Assembly: GCF_900177275.1 (NCBI RefSeq)
Contig: NZ_FXAG01000014.1
Location: forward strand, 45,307 to 109,306
Origin: Pseudogulbenkiania subflava DSM 22618
GTDB lineage: Bacteria > Pseudomonadota > Gammaproteobacteria > Burkholderiales > Chromobacteriaceae
Direction of reading: 5' to 3'
DNA length: 64,000 nucleotides
The number at the start of each line of letters is the position of its first letter. The first letter of the stretch is position 1. Shown here in pieces: positions 15,134 to 25,352 of this stretch. Position numbers and translations under genes: made by a program. The notes below the pieces were generated by a model. The model made no database searches. It was not told the DNA's origin and worked only from the letters and a program-made list of their open reading frames with translations.

Positions 15134-16364
15134 GGGCACCTCGAATTATCCAATTCTTGGCGGAGCGTGACGTACAAACCCGCCACTTGAGGCAAGGCCA
15201 ATGCGTTTTAGCACCAGTTATTGCTTAATTTTTGCGCCCCGGTGGCCATTTGAGCCACCGCAGGCGCCATTTGGGCGTTAAGGCCGTCACGCCTGCCGTT
15301 TTCAGGAAGCACAGCCGGCGCAGGTTGTAGCTGGCCACCTTCCAGTTCAGATGCAAGGTCGCGCTGGCCAGACCAATGCTGCGCAGGACCTTGCCGCCTT
15401 GCTGTTCGAGGGCGCCAAAGACATGCTCAATACGGGCGCGGGTCTTGGCGATGCGGCGGTTTCTCCCTTCCCGGCACTCGGACAGCGGGCACTTTTTCTG
15501 GGCTTTGCGCTGGATGTGAAGACGCCAGCTCTGGCCGGTCAGGCGGGCTTCACGCTGCTGACCGACGTAGCCTTTGTCGGCCCAGACATCACGGGCCGTA
15601 TTGCCCGGATCGAGCACCGCCTCGAAGTGTAGGGTGTCGTGCTCGCTGGCAGTGGCAACCACGATGCGCCGGATCAGCTTGTAGCGCTTGTCGGTGCTGG
15701 CGGATAGCTTATAGCCGAAGTAGGACTTGCCATGCTTCTTGGTCCATTTGGCGTTGGTGTCTTTCTGCCGACGCTTGGCTGGCGGCCAGTCGGCCGGAGT
15801 GGCCTGCTGCTGAACGAGCTCTTTCTCTTCGGCGGTAATCCCCTGGCGCGGCACGGGGACGATGCTGGCATTGATCATCTGGCCACCGCGGGCGATATAG
15901 CCATGCTAATTGAGCTGCCGATTAACGGCAGCAAAGATGGTTTCGCTGGCGTTGGCGGCGATCAGGCGTTCCTTGAAGATCCAGATTGTGGTGCGATCCG
16001 GGATCTGGCTGCTGTCACGCAAGCCGACGAAACGCTGAAAGCTCAGGCGATCCAGCAGCTGGAATTCCATCTGTTCGTCACTGAGATTGAACAGTTGCTG
16101 AATCAGCAGGATCCTCACCATCAGTTCGGTGGGAAACGGCGGGCGTCCACCTCGTTCACGACTGGGGCGAGGTGCGGCACGGTCGATCTCGGCGGCCAAG
16201 GCGGCAAAGTCGACATGCTCTTGCAGGGTACGCAGTACATCTCCGAGCCTGTCGAGCTTGGCTTCTCGTTCTTGTCCGGCAAAAAGGCTGTTCTTGATCA
16301 TGCGAGAACGGTCCGAAGGGGCATGTCTCCATCATGCCATGAACTGGAGTTTTTCGAGGTGCCC
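15134..16364 (-). mobile_element. IS5-family insertion sequence
   Basis: A perfect 12-bp inverted repeat GGGCACCTCGAA / TTCGAGGTGCCC marks both ends (15134-15145 and 16353-16364) and encloses one transposase reading frame. No clear target-site duplication is visible next to the ends, so the flanks may have been rearranged. Confidence 0.8.
15225..16301 (-). pseudogene. IS5-family transposase with a nonsense codon
   Basis: The N-terminal part (MIKNSLFAGQEREAKLDRLG ... GGRPPFPTELMVRILLIQQL) is separated by a single in-frame TAG at about 15906 from the C-terminal catalytic part, which continues in the same frame (HGYIARGGQMINASIVPVPR, DKGYVGQQ, TRARIEHVFGALEQQGGK). Apart from this one stop codon the gene looks complete. 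It is therefore recently inactivated, unless read-through or a sequencing error explains the stop. Confidence 0.85.
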
Positions 16365-16679
16365 TTCAGGGTCTGAGCCTGCGATAACGAGCGACGATAT
16401 CCTTCCAGCTCAAGGCGTCCAGCCAAGCTGGCTTGGTGGAATCCCGGCAGCAGAGCTGGTTCGTTTATTGCTGGGCCAATTTCCAGACGAATAATGACCT
16501 GGTGCGGTTCTTGACGAGAAATGTTGCCGTGGACGTTCCTGCAGCATCCTCGTGCATCCTTCCTCCTGTGATGCCATTCCCGCCGGGGATACCGACTCAT
16601 AGTTCGGACGCCGCCGGCTGTTTCATCCGCCTTGCCGTTATCAAAGATGGCTCGGGGTGCCGGCGGCGTGGTTTGACAA
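16365..16679. other. unassigned stretch between the IS5 element and the mer genes
   Basis: No gene supported on either strand. The merA gene that would be expected at the end of a mer operon is not here, even as a fragment that I can recognise. The palindrome CCAAGCTGGCTTGG is the only structure noticed. Confidence 0.4.
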
Positions 16680-16892
16680 CTACCCACAGCACCCGCGCTG
16701 CGCCTGGATCGGCGGACATTTCACCGAGCCGAACGAACAGAACACACAGCAGTCACCCGGATGGGGGCGTAGCAAGGCCTTGCAGCTGCTGCACTCGTAG
16801 AAGAACTGGCAGGCCTCCATGGGCATGGTTTCTCGTTTGGCGAAGCCACAGTGGGGGCAGGTCAGCACGGATTCGAGAACGATAGCACTCAT
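16680..16892 (-). CDS. mer-associated GDCCVFCS-type cysteine-rich protein
   Basis: A 70-residue protein with paired cysteines (LTCPHCGFAKRE, YECSSCKALLRP) and the signature GDCCVFCSFGSVKCPPIQ. This small protein is a regular member of mercury-resistance clusters of proteobacteria, where it follows merT and merP; a metal-handling role is assumed. It is translated seven bases after merP on the same strand and ends at the edge of the mer remnant. Confidence 0.85.
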   Translation of the reverse strand: MSAIVLESVLTCPHCGFAKRETMPMEACQFFYECSSCKALLRPHPGDCCVFCSFGSVKCPPIQAQRGCCG

Positions 16893-16899
16893 CGCAGTC

Positions 16900-17175
16900 T
16901 CACTTCTGCAGGGTGGAGGGATAGCCCGCGTTCGTGGTCGCTCTGGTCAGCACCTCCGGCTGGGTCTTGTCGGGGTCGAAGGTCACGATGGCCGTCTTCT
17001 TGTCGCTATCCACTTTGACGTCACTCACCCCGGACACCTTCTCCAGTGACTTTTTGACCGTGATGGGGCAGAGACTGCACGTCATGTTCTTCACCTCGAG
17101 CGTGACGGTCTTCGGGGGCGCGGCCAATGCTGCAACGGGAAGGGCAATAAGTGCAGCAGTCAGACGATTGAGCAT
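16900..17175 (-). CDS. merP: periplasmic mercury-binding protein MerP
   Basis: A 91-residue protein: signal peptide over residues 1-19 (LIALPVAALAA), then one HMA domain with the metal site MTCSLC (Cys33, Cys36). It picks up Hg(II) in the periplasm and hands it to MerT. It is 12 bases downstream of merT on the same strand. Confidence 0.93.
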   Translation of the reverse strand: MLNRLTAALIALPVAALAAPPKTVTLEVKNMTCSLCPITVKKSLEKVSGVSDVKVDSDKKTAIVTFDPDKTQPEVLTRATTNAGYPSTLQK

Positions 17176-17187
17176 GGGAAGCTCCTT

Positions 17188-17535
17188 TCAGTAGAACAGC
17201 GGTACCAAGGACGGCACGGCGAGTAGGCCGAGCAGCAACACGGAGATAATCCAGAATGTGAGCCGCTGCCGTCTGATCGTGCGTGGATTAGCGCAAGGCG
17301 TCTTCGGGTCGCAGGCCCGCGGCATCTGATAGAGCCTGCGCCAGGCGAGCCCGAGAAACAGCAGCGTCAACCCGATGAAAATGGGCCGGTACGGTTCCAT
17401 CGCCGTCAGGCTGCCGACCCACGTCCCGCCGATGCCCAGCGCCAGCAGCACGAGCGGCCCGATGCAGCACACCGACCCACCGATAGCGGCCAGTACCCCG
17501 GCGATGAGGGGACCTTTCCCATTGCTCGGTGCCAT
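17188..17535 (-). CDS. merT: mercuric ion transport protein MerT
   Basis: A 115-residue inner-membrane protein with three membrane segments; the first contains the vicinal pair in GGSVCCIGPLVLLALG, and a further pair of cysteines lies in the loop (CDPKTPC). The ATG at 17535 is chosen for its AAGGA site at proper spacing, over an in-frame ATG at 17556. It carries Hg(II) into the cytoplasm, which without a mercuric reductase would sensitise the cell. Confidence 0.92.
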   Translation of the reverse strand: MAPSNGKGPLIAGVLAAIGGSVCCIGPLVLLALGIGGTWVGSLTAMEPYRPIFIGLTLLFLGLAWRRLYQMPRACDPKTPCANPRTIRRQRLTFWIISVLLLGLLAVPSLVPLFY

Positions 17536-17575
17536 GCCTGTTTCCTTCAAACTCACCTTGATAGTGTTACTATAA

Positions 17576-17597
17576 ATTCCGTACTAAGGTACGGAAT
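17576..17597. promoter_or_regulatory. mer operator/promoter bound by MerR
   Basis: ATTCCGTAC-TAAG-GTACGGAAT is a perfect dyad with 9-bp arms. On the minus strand TTGATT and a TATAGT-like box flank it at 19-20 bases, the long spacer typical of MerR-activated promoters. It lies between the divergent merR and merT genes. Confidence 0.85.
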
Positions 17598-17611
17598 CAA
17601 GGGGTATTTTG

Positions 17612-18010
17612 ATGGTAGCAGACCTGACGATCGGCAAGTTGGCGGATGCGGCAGGAGTCAATGTCGAGACGATCCGTTATTACCAGCGGCGTGGTCTGCT
17701 GGATGAACCTGCCAAGCCGCAGGGAGGTCATCGGCGCTACACGACAGATCAGGTGAAACGGATACGCTTCATCAAGCGGGCACAAGCACTGGGCTTCACG
17801 CTGACCGAAGTCAGCGGGCTCCTTCAGTTGAATGGGGGGTGCGCCTGTGCGGAAACGCAGGCACTGGCTCTCCGTAAGCTGGCGCTGATCGAACAGAAGA
17901 TCGCCGACCTGGCCGCCATGCGGGATGTCTTGGGCGGGCTGGTACAACAGTGCCATGCGGGCGATGGCGAGACCTCATGCCCGATCATCGATGTGCTGGC
18001 ACGAGAGTGA
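17612..18010 (+). CDS. merR: mercury-responsive regulator MerR
   Basis: A 132-residue MerR-family protein. LTIGKLADAAGVNVETIRYY is the winged helix-turn-helix, and three cysteines that can form the Hg site are in GGCACAETQ, QQCHAG and TSCPII. The ATG at 17612 is used; a TTG directly before it is in frame but unlikely. It is divergent from merTP across a perfect mer operator. Confidence 0.93.
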   Translation: MVADLTIGKLADAAGVNVETIRYYQRRGLLDEPAKPQGGHRRYTTDQVKRIRFIKRAQALGFTLTEVSGLLQLNGGCACAETQALALRKLALIEQKIADLAAMRDVLGGLVQQCHAGDGETSCPIIDVLARE

Positions 18011-18143
18011 GTACAGGTAGACGATTTTCAGCTCGCTGTTGACTAACCACATGGACCTCGCCCAATTCGGCATGACTCCGTCCCGAAAACAGAGTGTCAA
18101 AACGGCATAGCCGCTTTAACCAATCAAGACGAAAGAACACGTA

Positions 18144-18539
18144 ATGAACGAAACAGCCATCACTACTGTCGTCAACCATAACGAATGCTATGCACTGAAA
18201 AATGGGACCTTGGTGGAAATTGCATGCCCCATCGAGATTTACCCAGAACATGCGGATGCACACACCAATATCGTCGCCAATGGCTACGGCCTGGAACTGA
18301 CGACGGAGCCGGAAACGGGGTGGGCCCAGTCCAGCATTTGCCTGTACCGTGCTTTTGACCGCGCCCTGCAGAAAGGTAAACCGTTATATTACATTGAGAT
18401 TTTTGGTCAGAGTTCCTTGTTTGCCACACTGGTCGCTAATACCTTCCTTGAGCTACTGGAAGTGCTCCGTGTGGCCCAGCCCTTGACCGATCTCATCGGT
18501 AAGGAGCTAACCGCAGGCATTCATGACCTTTCGCAATAA
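18144..18539 (+). CDS. hypothetical protein
   Basis: A 131-residue soluble protein with no family that I recognise. It starts at an ATG with a purine-rich stretch upstream and lies 18 bases before the next gene on the same strand, so the two are probably co-transcribed. It is mixed alpha/beta in character and has no membrane segment or signal peptide. Location inside a mobile patch suggests an accessory role only. Confidence 0.5.
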   Translation: MNETAITTVVNHNECYALKNGTLVEIACPIEIYPEHADAHTNIVANGYGLELTTEPETGWAQSSICLYRAFDRALQKGKPLYYIEIFGQSSLFATLVANTFLELLEVLRVAQPLTDLIGKELTAGIHDLSQ

Positions 18540-18557
18540 GCAGGAAAAGCGGCATCC

Positions 18558-18929
18558 ATGGGCTATAAATTTGAGCACTCTGACTGGGCAGCGGCTGACG
18601 GCTGGATCAAGTCGTCCAAGCGATTGCCCGACATGGGCGAGGAAGTATGGGTAGCCCGCTGGCTAACCGGCATCCACATGAAATACGAGGTGATCAAGGA
18701 TCAGATGCTTAACCCGAGTATTTTTTTGCAGGATGCGTCGAGCCATGGGCTGACGTTTTACTGGCAGCCGGTAATCGGTGCCTCGGCGCCAGCGAGTCCA
18801 CCCTTGCCAGACTCGTTGCCCAAGACATGGGCTGAGCAGTATCTGGAGTGGCTGAACTGCGATGAAGCGAGCGCTCTCGCCAATACCATGGAGATAGTGC
18901 GGCGCTTGATGGCCCGACTGGAGAAATAG
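18558..18929 (+). CDS. DUF551-like hypothetical protein
   Basis: A 123-residue protein. GWIKSSKRLPDMGEEVWVAR followed by LTFYWQPVIGASAPASPPLP resembles DUF551, whose members read W-I-x-x-x-x-x-L-P-x-x-G-x-x-V-x-V ... H/Y-W-x-P-L-P-x-P-P and occur in phages and mobile elements. No biochemical role is known. An additional C-terminal helix (residues about 95-123) is not part of that domain. Confidence 0.5.
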   Translation: MGYKFEHSDWAAADGWIKSSKRLPDMGEEVWVARWLTGIHMKYEVIKDQMLNPSIFLQDASSHGLTFYWQPVIGASAPASPPLPDSLPKTWAEQYLEWLNCDEASALANTMEIVRRLMARLEK

Positions 18930-19227
18930 CTATGCATGCCCATTGTCCGCGGAGCTGTTCCGGTGGCGGAGCGAATCGGCAAAGTGCGTTGTCGGTGGGC
19001 CAGTTGATGAGGCTCAGCATAGATGCCCAGAAGAGGGTCGAAGAAGCGGCTGGTGCCATGCGGTGCAGCTACTGCGGCTGTGTCCACATCGCCGATGGCG
19101 ATACCCGTCAGGCTATCGGAACACTGGATGGAGGCGTATCGGGATCGGGCTGGTATTCGACCATGTGACATAGTTACGAACTAGGCAGTACACCGCCATG
19201 CGGTGGGGAGCCAGGTAGTTTTTAGGC

Positions 19228-19264
19228 TAAGGCGTGATAAGTCCTGATTATCACGCCTTATTTT
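19228..19264. terminator. rho-independent terminator
   Basis: Perfect 13-bp stem TAAGGCGTGATAA/TTATCACGCCTTA with a 7-base loop followed by TTTT. It ends the transcript of the two hypothetical genes and isolates the kfrA-like gene downstream. Confidence 0.85.
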
Positions 19265-19311
19265 GTGCCAGAATCACCTTGAAATTGCCGGGCTATTGGT
19301 ATGTATTTACA

Positions 19312-19323
19312 TGGTACGTACCA
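19312..19323 (+). promoter_or_regulatory. palindrome, probable operator of the KfrA-like gene
   Basis: TGGTACGTACCA is a perfect 12-bp palindrome 31 bases upstream of the ATG, followed by a further TAC half-site. KfrA-type proteins repress their own promoters from such sites. Confidence 0.5.
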
Positions 19324-19353
19324 CAGTACGAAATTCGAGTCAGAGGTGGCATC

Positions 19354-20349
19354 ATGGCCAGAGCCGGCATCTACAAGTCCGAAGTCCAAAAAGCGCGTGA
19401 TGCCTTGCTGGCACAAGGCATCAACCCCTCAATCGACGCGGTGCGCGCCGAGCTAGGCAATACCGGCTCGAAGACCACGATCCACCGCTATCTGAAAGAG
19501 CTCGAGGAGGAGGAAGGCGCCGGCTTCGGCCGCGGCGTCGCCGTCAGTGAGGCCATCCAGGACCTGGTCGGGCGGCTCGCCGCACGGCTGCACGAAGAGG
19601 CCGAGGCGCGCGTCAGCGAGCTTCAAGCTCGCCATGTCGAGCAGCTCGCGCAGCACGACAAGGCGGTGGCCAAGCTGAAACAGGAAATAGAAGGGCTCAG
19701 CAGCCACTTGCAGCGTACCGAAGCCACCCTGCAGACCGAGCAAGCGGCGCACGAGCAAACCCGCCAAGCACAGCAGGCCGCCACACTGTTGAATGCCCAA
19801 CTCGAACAACAGGTAGCCGACCTCAAGGAGCGACTGGCCGAAAACGCAGCACATCGGCAATCGCTCGAAGACAAGCACCGCCACGCGCGCGAAGCGCTCG
19901 AACACTACCGCGAGTCGGTCAAGGAGCAGCGCGAGCAGGAGCAGCGCCGGCACGAACAGCAGGTGCAGCAGCTGCAGGCCGAACTGCGTACGCTGAACCA
20001 GACGCTGATCGTGAAGCAGAACGAGCTGACTCACGCCTACCAGGACGCGGCCCGTACCGGTGCCGAGCTGGTGGCCACCCGCAAGGAGCTACGCCGCAGC
20101 GAGCAGGCAGCGGAGAACGCTGGCAAGGCACGCGACGTGCTTCAGGGGCACGCCACTCATCTGGAGACGAGTGTTGCTACACTGAACGAACGTCTACAGC
20201 AGCTCAGTGCCAGTCGCGACGAGCTGTGGCAACTACTCCAAGGCAAATCTGAATCGGTCATCCCTAACACGCAGGGCAACGAGGGTGAGATCACTATGGA
20301 TCTGTTTAACGGCGCGGACCGCGCCATCGATCCAAACGGTAAGCCGTAA
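19354..20349 (+). CDS. KfrA-like DNA-binding protein with long coiled coil
   Basis: A 331-residue protein. Residues 1 to about 60 match the KfrA N-terminal DNA-binding domain (QKARDALLAQGINPSIDAVR, then GSKTTIHRYLKELEEE). Residues from about 75 to 320 are an uninterrupted Glu/Gln/Arg-rich coiled coil. KfrA proteins are found on plasmids and integrative elements, where they regulate themselves and help segregation. The ATG at 19354 has a GAGGTGG site. It is followed 34 bases later by a ParS/Xre antitoxin gene. Confidence 0.85.
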   Translation: MARAGIYKSEVQKARDALLAQGINPSIDAVRAELGNTGSKTTIHRYLKELEEEEGAGFGRGVAVSEAIQDLVGRLAARLHEEAEARVSELQARHVEQLAQHDKAVAKLKQEIEGLSSHLQRTEATLQTEQAAHEQTRQAQQAATLLNAQLEQQVADLKERLAENAAHRQSLEDKHRHAREALEHYRESVKEQREQEQRRHEQQVQQLQAELRTLNQTLIVKQNELTHAYQDAARTGAELVATRKELRRSEQAAENAGKARDVLQGHATHLETSVATLNERLQQLSASRDELWQLLQGKSESVIPNTQGNEGEITMDLFNGADRAIDPNGKP

Positions 20350-20383
20350 AAAAAAAAAACGACATGATCGAAGGGAGACGAGA

Positions 20384-20785
20384 ATGCAAGGGACGGTGTG
20401 TGAACTGGTGAAGGCGGGGCCCGCGATGCAGGTAGCTGCTATTCGCCAAGGTTTGTCCACGGCGGACTTGGCCGCCGTGCAGGAAGACTTGGGGTTGCCG
20501 CTCGAGGAGCTGTGCGTGGTCATTGGCGTGGCGGAGCGAACATTCACACGCCAACTTACCAAAGAAGGACGGCTTGATTCAGCCGCCAGCGAGCGGCTGT
20601 TACGCTTGGTGACACTGGTGGGCGAAATGCAAACAGCGCTGGGTAGCAAGGAACGGGCTGTCGAATGGCTGACGTGCCATCACGACGAGCTGGAATGCCG
20701 GCCGATCACGCTGGTGGATACGGCGATCGGCACCGCACAAGTGCGGCGGATCATCCGTGCAATAGAACATGGACTGCCGGTGTGA
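20384..20785 (+). CDS. MbcA/ParS/Xre-type antitoxin without toxin partner
   Basis: A 133-residue protein with an Xre-like helix-turn-helix (LPLEELCVVIGVAERTFTRQ) and the C-terminal toxin-binding DUF2384 domain (ERAVEWLTCHHDEL, TLVDTAIGTAQVRRIIRAIE). Such antitoxins normally neutralise a RES-domain toxin encoded directly downstream. Here the next gene is an exonuclease remnant and no RES protein is present, so the antitoxin is an orphan. Start chosen at an ATG with GGGAGA upstream. Confidence 0.85.
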   Translation: MQGTVCELVKAGPAMQVAAIRQGLSTADLAAVQEDLGLPLEELCVVIGVAERTFTRQLTKEGRLDSAASERLLRLVTLVGEMQTALGSKERAVEWLTCHHDELECRPITLVDTAIGTAQVRRIIRAIEHGLPV

Positions 20786-20840
20786 TCGGCGGAGCCAAGT
20801 CCATGCCCCGGCAGGGGCAAGCTGATGACCCTATCTGGAT

Positions 20841-21334
20841 ATGCCGATGCTGATCTTTTTGGACACCGAGTTCACCGACTTCATCGACTGTGAGCTGATC
20901 AGCATCGGCATGGTTGGCGAAGACGGCAGGCACGAACTGTACCTGGAAGTGCAGGATTTCGACCGATCGAAGTGCAATGCCTTCGTCCAATCGGCCGTAT
21001 GGTCGCAGCTCGGCCGCATCGAGGAGGCCATCGTACGCAAGGTGGACGTGCAAGCCCGGTTGCGAGACTGGTTTGCCACGCTGCCGCGCAGCGTGACGAT
21101 CGCCTGTGACTCTCAGCATGATCGCGACCTGCTGGCCGATGCGTTAGATGGCGAGTGGCCGAACAACCTAGCCGGATGGTTCGACCTGCGGCCCCTGATT
21201 GACACCGGGGTCTTCGACCGAGCGGTTGCGAATACCACACGAAGGCACGCCCCTGGCACCATGCTTTGTACGACGCCCAAGCCCATCGGGTAGGCTGGTT
21301 GGCCTGGATGGATCAGCGCCGGCGCGATAAATGA
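20841..21334 (+). pseudogene. DEDD-type 3'-5' exoribonuclease, frameshifted near the C-terminus
   Basis: MLIFLDTEFTDFIDCELISI carries the first DE motif of Rv2179c-like DEDDh exonucleases, and a second Asp lies in ACDSQHDRDLL. In the first frame the end is wrong, but from about 21231 another frame reads EYHTKARPWHHALYDAQAHR and then VGWLAWMDQ, which is exactly the missing third motif (HHALxDAxA) of the family. One base is lost near 21227-21231 (a GTTGC that would be GTTTGC). With the shift the protein would end at 21334. Confidence 0.75.
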
Positions 21335-21565
21335 AAGCGTGACGGCGGTTCTTCGACTGCTAACCGCATTATTTATTCGCTACAACTGCAAAAAATCTAT
21401 GGGTTTTGCTGAATATTTAATACGTTCGAACTCAAGTTGCACATCGAAACCCACCCCCACGATAAGCCCTGATCTGCTGTCCTAGCATATTTCATGTAAA
21501 TCCATATAAATCAATGATTTACTGTGTTTCGTGGGGGAATTTTGGCTTCATCCCGGTGATACCCC

Positions 21566-21600
21566 GTGTACGGCTTCCAGGGCAAGGTGATGGGGGCACT

Positions 21601-21604
<4 letters not shown>
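21566..21604 (+). pseudogene. ureB: last codons of ureB (urease beta subunit), truncated
   Basis: The reading [12 protein letters not shown] followed by TGA at 21602-21604 is the characteristic C-terminus of UreB, overlapping the ureC ATG by four bases as in intact operons. The sequence before it has an in-frame TGA and no further similarity, so the rest of ureB, and ureA before it, are gone. Confidence 0.85.
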
Positions 21605-23301
<1,697 letters not shown>

Positions 23302-23324
23302 TGTATCGGGAGCCTCAAAAAACC

Positions 23325-23400
23325 GTCGTGAGCGGTTCGAGTGCAAGGCACCCGGAGCGCAGCGACTGAGATAGTACAAATGGTACAGCGAGGGAGCCTG
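23325..23400. repeat. dispersed intergenic repeat, copy A
   Basis: CGTCGTGAGCG, GCAAGGC, CGGAG, GTAC and GGTAC-N2-CGAG occur in the same order and near-equal spacing at 52618-52685, in front of another operon gene. It appears to be a genus-level extragenic element; the copy here lies between ureC and ureE. Confidence 0.45.
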
Positions 23401-23435
23401 TGGCTGGGCGAGTTGCAAGGCAACTCGCCCAGCCA
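23401..23435. repeat. perfect 16-bp hairpin between ureC and ureE
   Basis: TGGCTGGGCGAGTTGC is followed by a 3-base loop and its exact complement. There is no T tract, so it is more likely an RNA-processing or stability element than an intrinsic terminator. Confidence 0.7.
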
Positions 23436-23497
23436 ACCGCGCAATACCGCAATCGACCCGCGCAACAGGTTTTTCGAGGTTACCTGAGGAGACGATC

Positions 23498-23995
23498 ATG
23501 CTGGTTATCACCCGACGCGCCGACGACCCCAGCCACTGGGACGCCGAACTCGTCATGAGCTTCGAGCTGCGCAGCAAGAGCCGGCTGCGCACCACCGCGA
23601 GTAGCGGCGAGGACGTCGGGCTGTTCCTGGAGGCCGGCCAGCCGCTGCGCCACGGCGAAGTGCTGCAGGCCGAGGACGGCCGCCGCGTGCGCATCGTCGC
23701 CGCGCCCGAGGCACTGCTGCACGTGACCTGCGCCAACCCGCGCGAGCTGTGCCGCGCCGCCTACCACCTGGGCAACCGCCACGTCCACCTGGAAGTGGGC
23801 GAGGGCTGGTTGCGTCTGCTGGACGACGAGGTGCTGGCGCAGATGCTGCTGCAACTCGGTGCCCTGGTCGAACGCCTCTCGGCGCCGTTCAACCCCGAGC
23901 ACGGTGCCTACGGCGGTGGCCATCATCACTCGCACGGCAAGGAAGCGGCCTTTCAGTACGCACCCAAGCTGCACCAGTACGGGCAGGGCACATGA
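23498..23995 (+). CDS. ureE: urease nickel chaperone UreE
   Basis: A 165-residue protein with the UreE peptide-binding N-terminal domain ([19 protein letters not shown]), the metal-binding domain with [12 protein letters not shown], and a histidine-rich tail ([11 protein letters not shown]) that stores nickel. GAGGAGA precedes the ATG. Its stop overlaps the ureF start by four bases. Confidence 0.95.
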   Translation: MLVITRRADDPSHWDAELVMSFELRSKSRLRTTASSGEDVGLFLEAGQPLRHGEVLQAEDGRRVRIVAAPEALLHVTCANPRELCRAAYHLGNRHVHLEVGEGWLRLLDDEVLAQMLLQLGALVERLSAPFNPEHGAYGGGHHHSHGKEAAFQYAPKLHQYGQGT

Positions 23996-24675
23996 ACGGT
24001 GGACTCGTGTTGCTGCAACTGCTGCGCCTGGCCAGCCCCGGGCTGCCGATCGGCGCCTACAGCTACTCGCAGGGTCTGGAAAGTGCGCTCGATCTCGGCT
24101 TGGTGACTGATGCCGAGAGCGCTCGCTGCTGGCTTTACGACGTGCTGCACGGGCCGCTCAGCTGCTTCGAGGCCGCGCTGCTGGCGCAAGCCTGCCGTGC
24201 GCTGGTCGCCGGCGACGAGGCACGGCTTGTCGCCATCAACCAGCGCCTGCTCGCCAGCCGCGACAGCCGCGAACTGCGGCAGGAAACCGAGCAGATGGGC
24301 TACTCGCTGCGCCAGCTGCTCGCCACCCTGCCGGAGAGCCAAAGCCGACCCTGGCCGTCCATCCTGGCCGACGCCCCCGTGGCGGTGCCGGTGGCGTGGG
24401 CGGTGGCGGCACGCACGCTGGGGTTGGCCGAAGACCCCGCCGTGTCCGGCTACCTGTGGGGCTGGCTGGAGAACCAGATCATGGTGCTGCTCAAGGCGAT
24501 GCCGATGGGGCAGACCGCGGGCCAACAACTGCTGTCGGCCCTGCTGCCGGAACTGGCCGTCGCCGTGAAAACGGCATGCGAACTAACCGACGACGAACTG
24601 AGCAATTTCGCCCCGGGCCTCGCCTGGGTGGCGATGAAACACGAAACGCAGTACAGCCGGCTGTTCCGCTCGTGA
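23992..24675 (+). CDS. ureF: urease accessory protein UreF
   Basis: A 227-residue all-helical protein; [19 protein letters not shown] at the N-terminus is the UreF signature. UreF binds UreD and UreG and gates nickel insertion. It overlaps ureE by four bases. UreD, its normal partner, is not encoded in this window. Confidence 0.95.
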   Translation: MNGGLVLLQLLRLASPGLPIGAYSYSQGLESALDLGLVTDAESARCWLYDVLHGPLSCFEAALLAQACRALVAGDEARLVAINQRLLASRDSRELRQETEQMGYSLRQLLATLPESQSRPWPSILADAPVAVPVAWAVAARTLGLAEDPAVSGYLWGWLENQIMVLLKAMPMGQTAGQQLLSALLPELAVAVKTACELTDDELSNFAPGLAWVAMKHETQYSRLFRS

Positions 24676-24716
24676 TGCGGATTGGGAACGGCCCGGTAAA
24701 TCTTAAGGATAACATC

Positions 24717-25352
24717 ATGCAAAAAGCCCCGCTGCGCGTCGGGATCGGCGGTCCGGTCGGTTCCGGCAAGACCCATCTCACCTGGGCGCTGTGCAAGGCG
24801 CTACGCGATATCTATAATGTCGCCGCCGTTACCAATGACATCTATACCCAGGAAGACGCCCAATTCCTGGTGAAGAATGAAGCGCTGTCGCCCGACCGGA
24901 TCATCGGCGTGGAAACCGGCGGCTGCCCGCATACGGCGATCCGCGAAGACGCCTCGATCAACCTCGAAGCCGTGGCGCGGCTCAACGCCCGCCACCCCGG
25001 TCTCGACGTGATCTTCATCGAGAGCGGCGGCGATAATCTGGCCGCCACCTTCAGCCCGGAACTGTCCGACCTGACGATCTACGTCATCGACGTCTCGGCC
25101 GGCGACAAGATTCCGCGCAAGGGCGGGCCGGGCATCTGCAAGTCCGATCTCCTGGTGATCAACAAGATCGATCTCGCGCCGCTGGTCGGTGCCTCGCTCG
25201 AGGTGATGGACCGCGACGCCAAAAAGATGCGCGGCGAGCGGCCGTTCGTGTTCTCCAATCTCAAGAGCGGTCAGGGGCTGCAGGACATCATTCGCTTCAT
25301 CGAAGACAAAGGCATGTTGACACTTAACAAGGAAGGAACCACCCATGCGTAA
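24717..25352 (+). CDS. ureG: urease accessory GTPase UreG
   Basis: A 211-residue SIMIBI-class GTPase. P-loop [13 protein letters not shown], metal-binding [11 protein letters not shown], and guanine-specificity NKID are present. It powers nickel delivery to apo-urease. AAGGA precedes the ATG at 24717. The stop overlaps the next gene by eight bases. Confidence 0.96.
   Translation: MQKAPLRVGIGGPVGSGKTHLTWALCKALRDIYNVAAVTNDIYTQEDAQFLVKNEALSPDRIIGVETGGCPHTAIREDASINLEAVARLNARHPGLDVIFIESGGDNLAATFSPELSDLTIYVIDVSAGDKIPRKGGPGICKSDLLVINKIDLAPLVGASLEVMDRDAKKMRGERPFVFSNLKSGQGLQDIIRFIEDKGMLTLNKEGTTHA

Noticed and set aside
16298..16687. 129-codon minus-strand open frame between the IS5 element and mer genes
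   Set aside because: Runs into the IS terminal repeat, has no motif and no homologue that I recognise.
23401..23435. Hairpin between ureC and ureE as terminator
   Set aside because: No T tract on either strand, and ureE to hupE depend on read-through; kept as a structural repeat.
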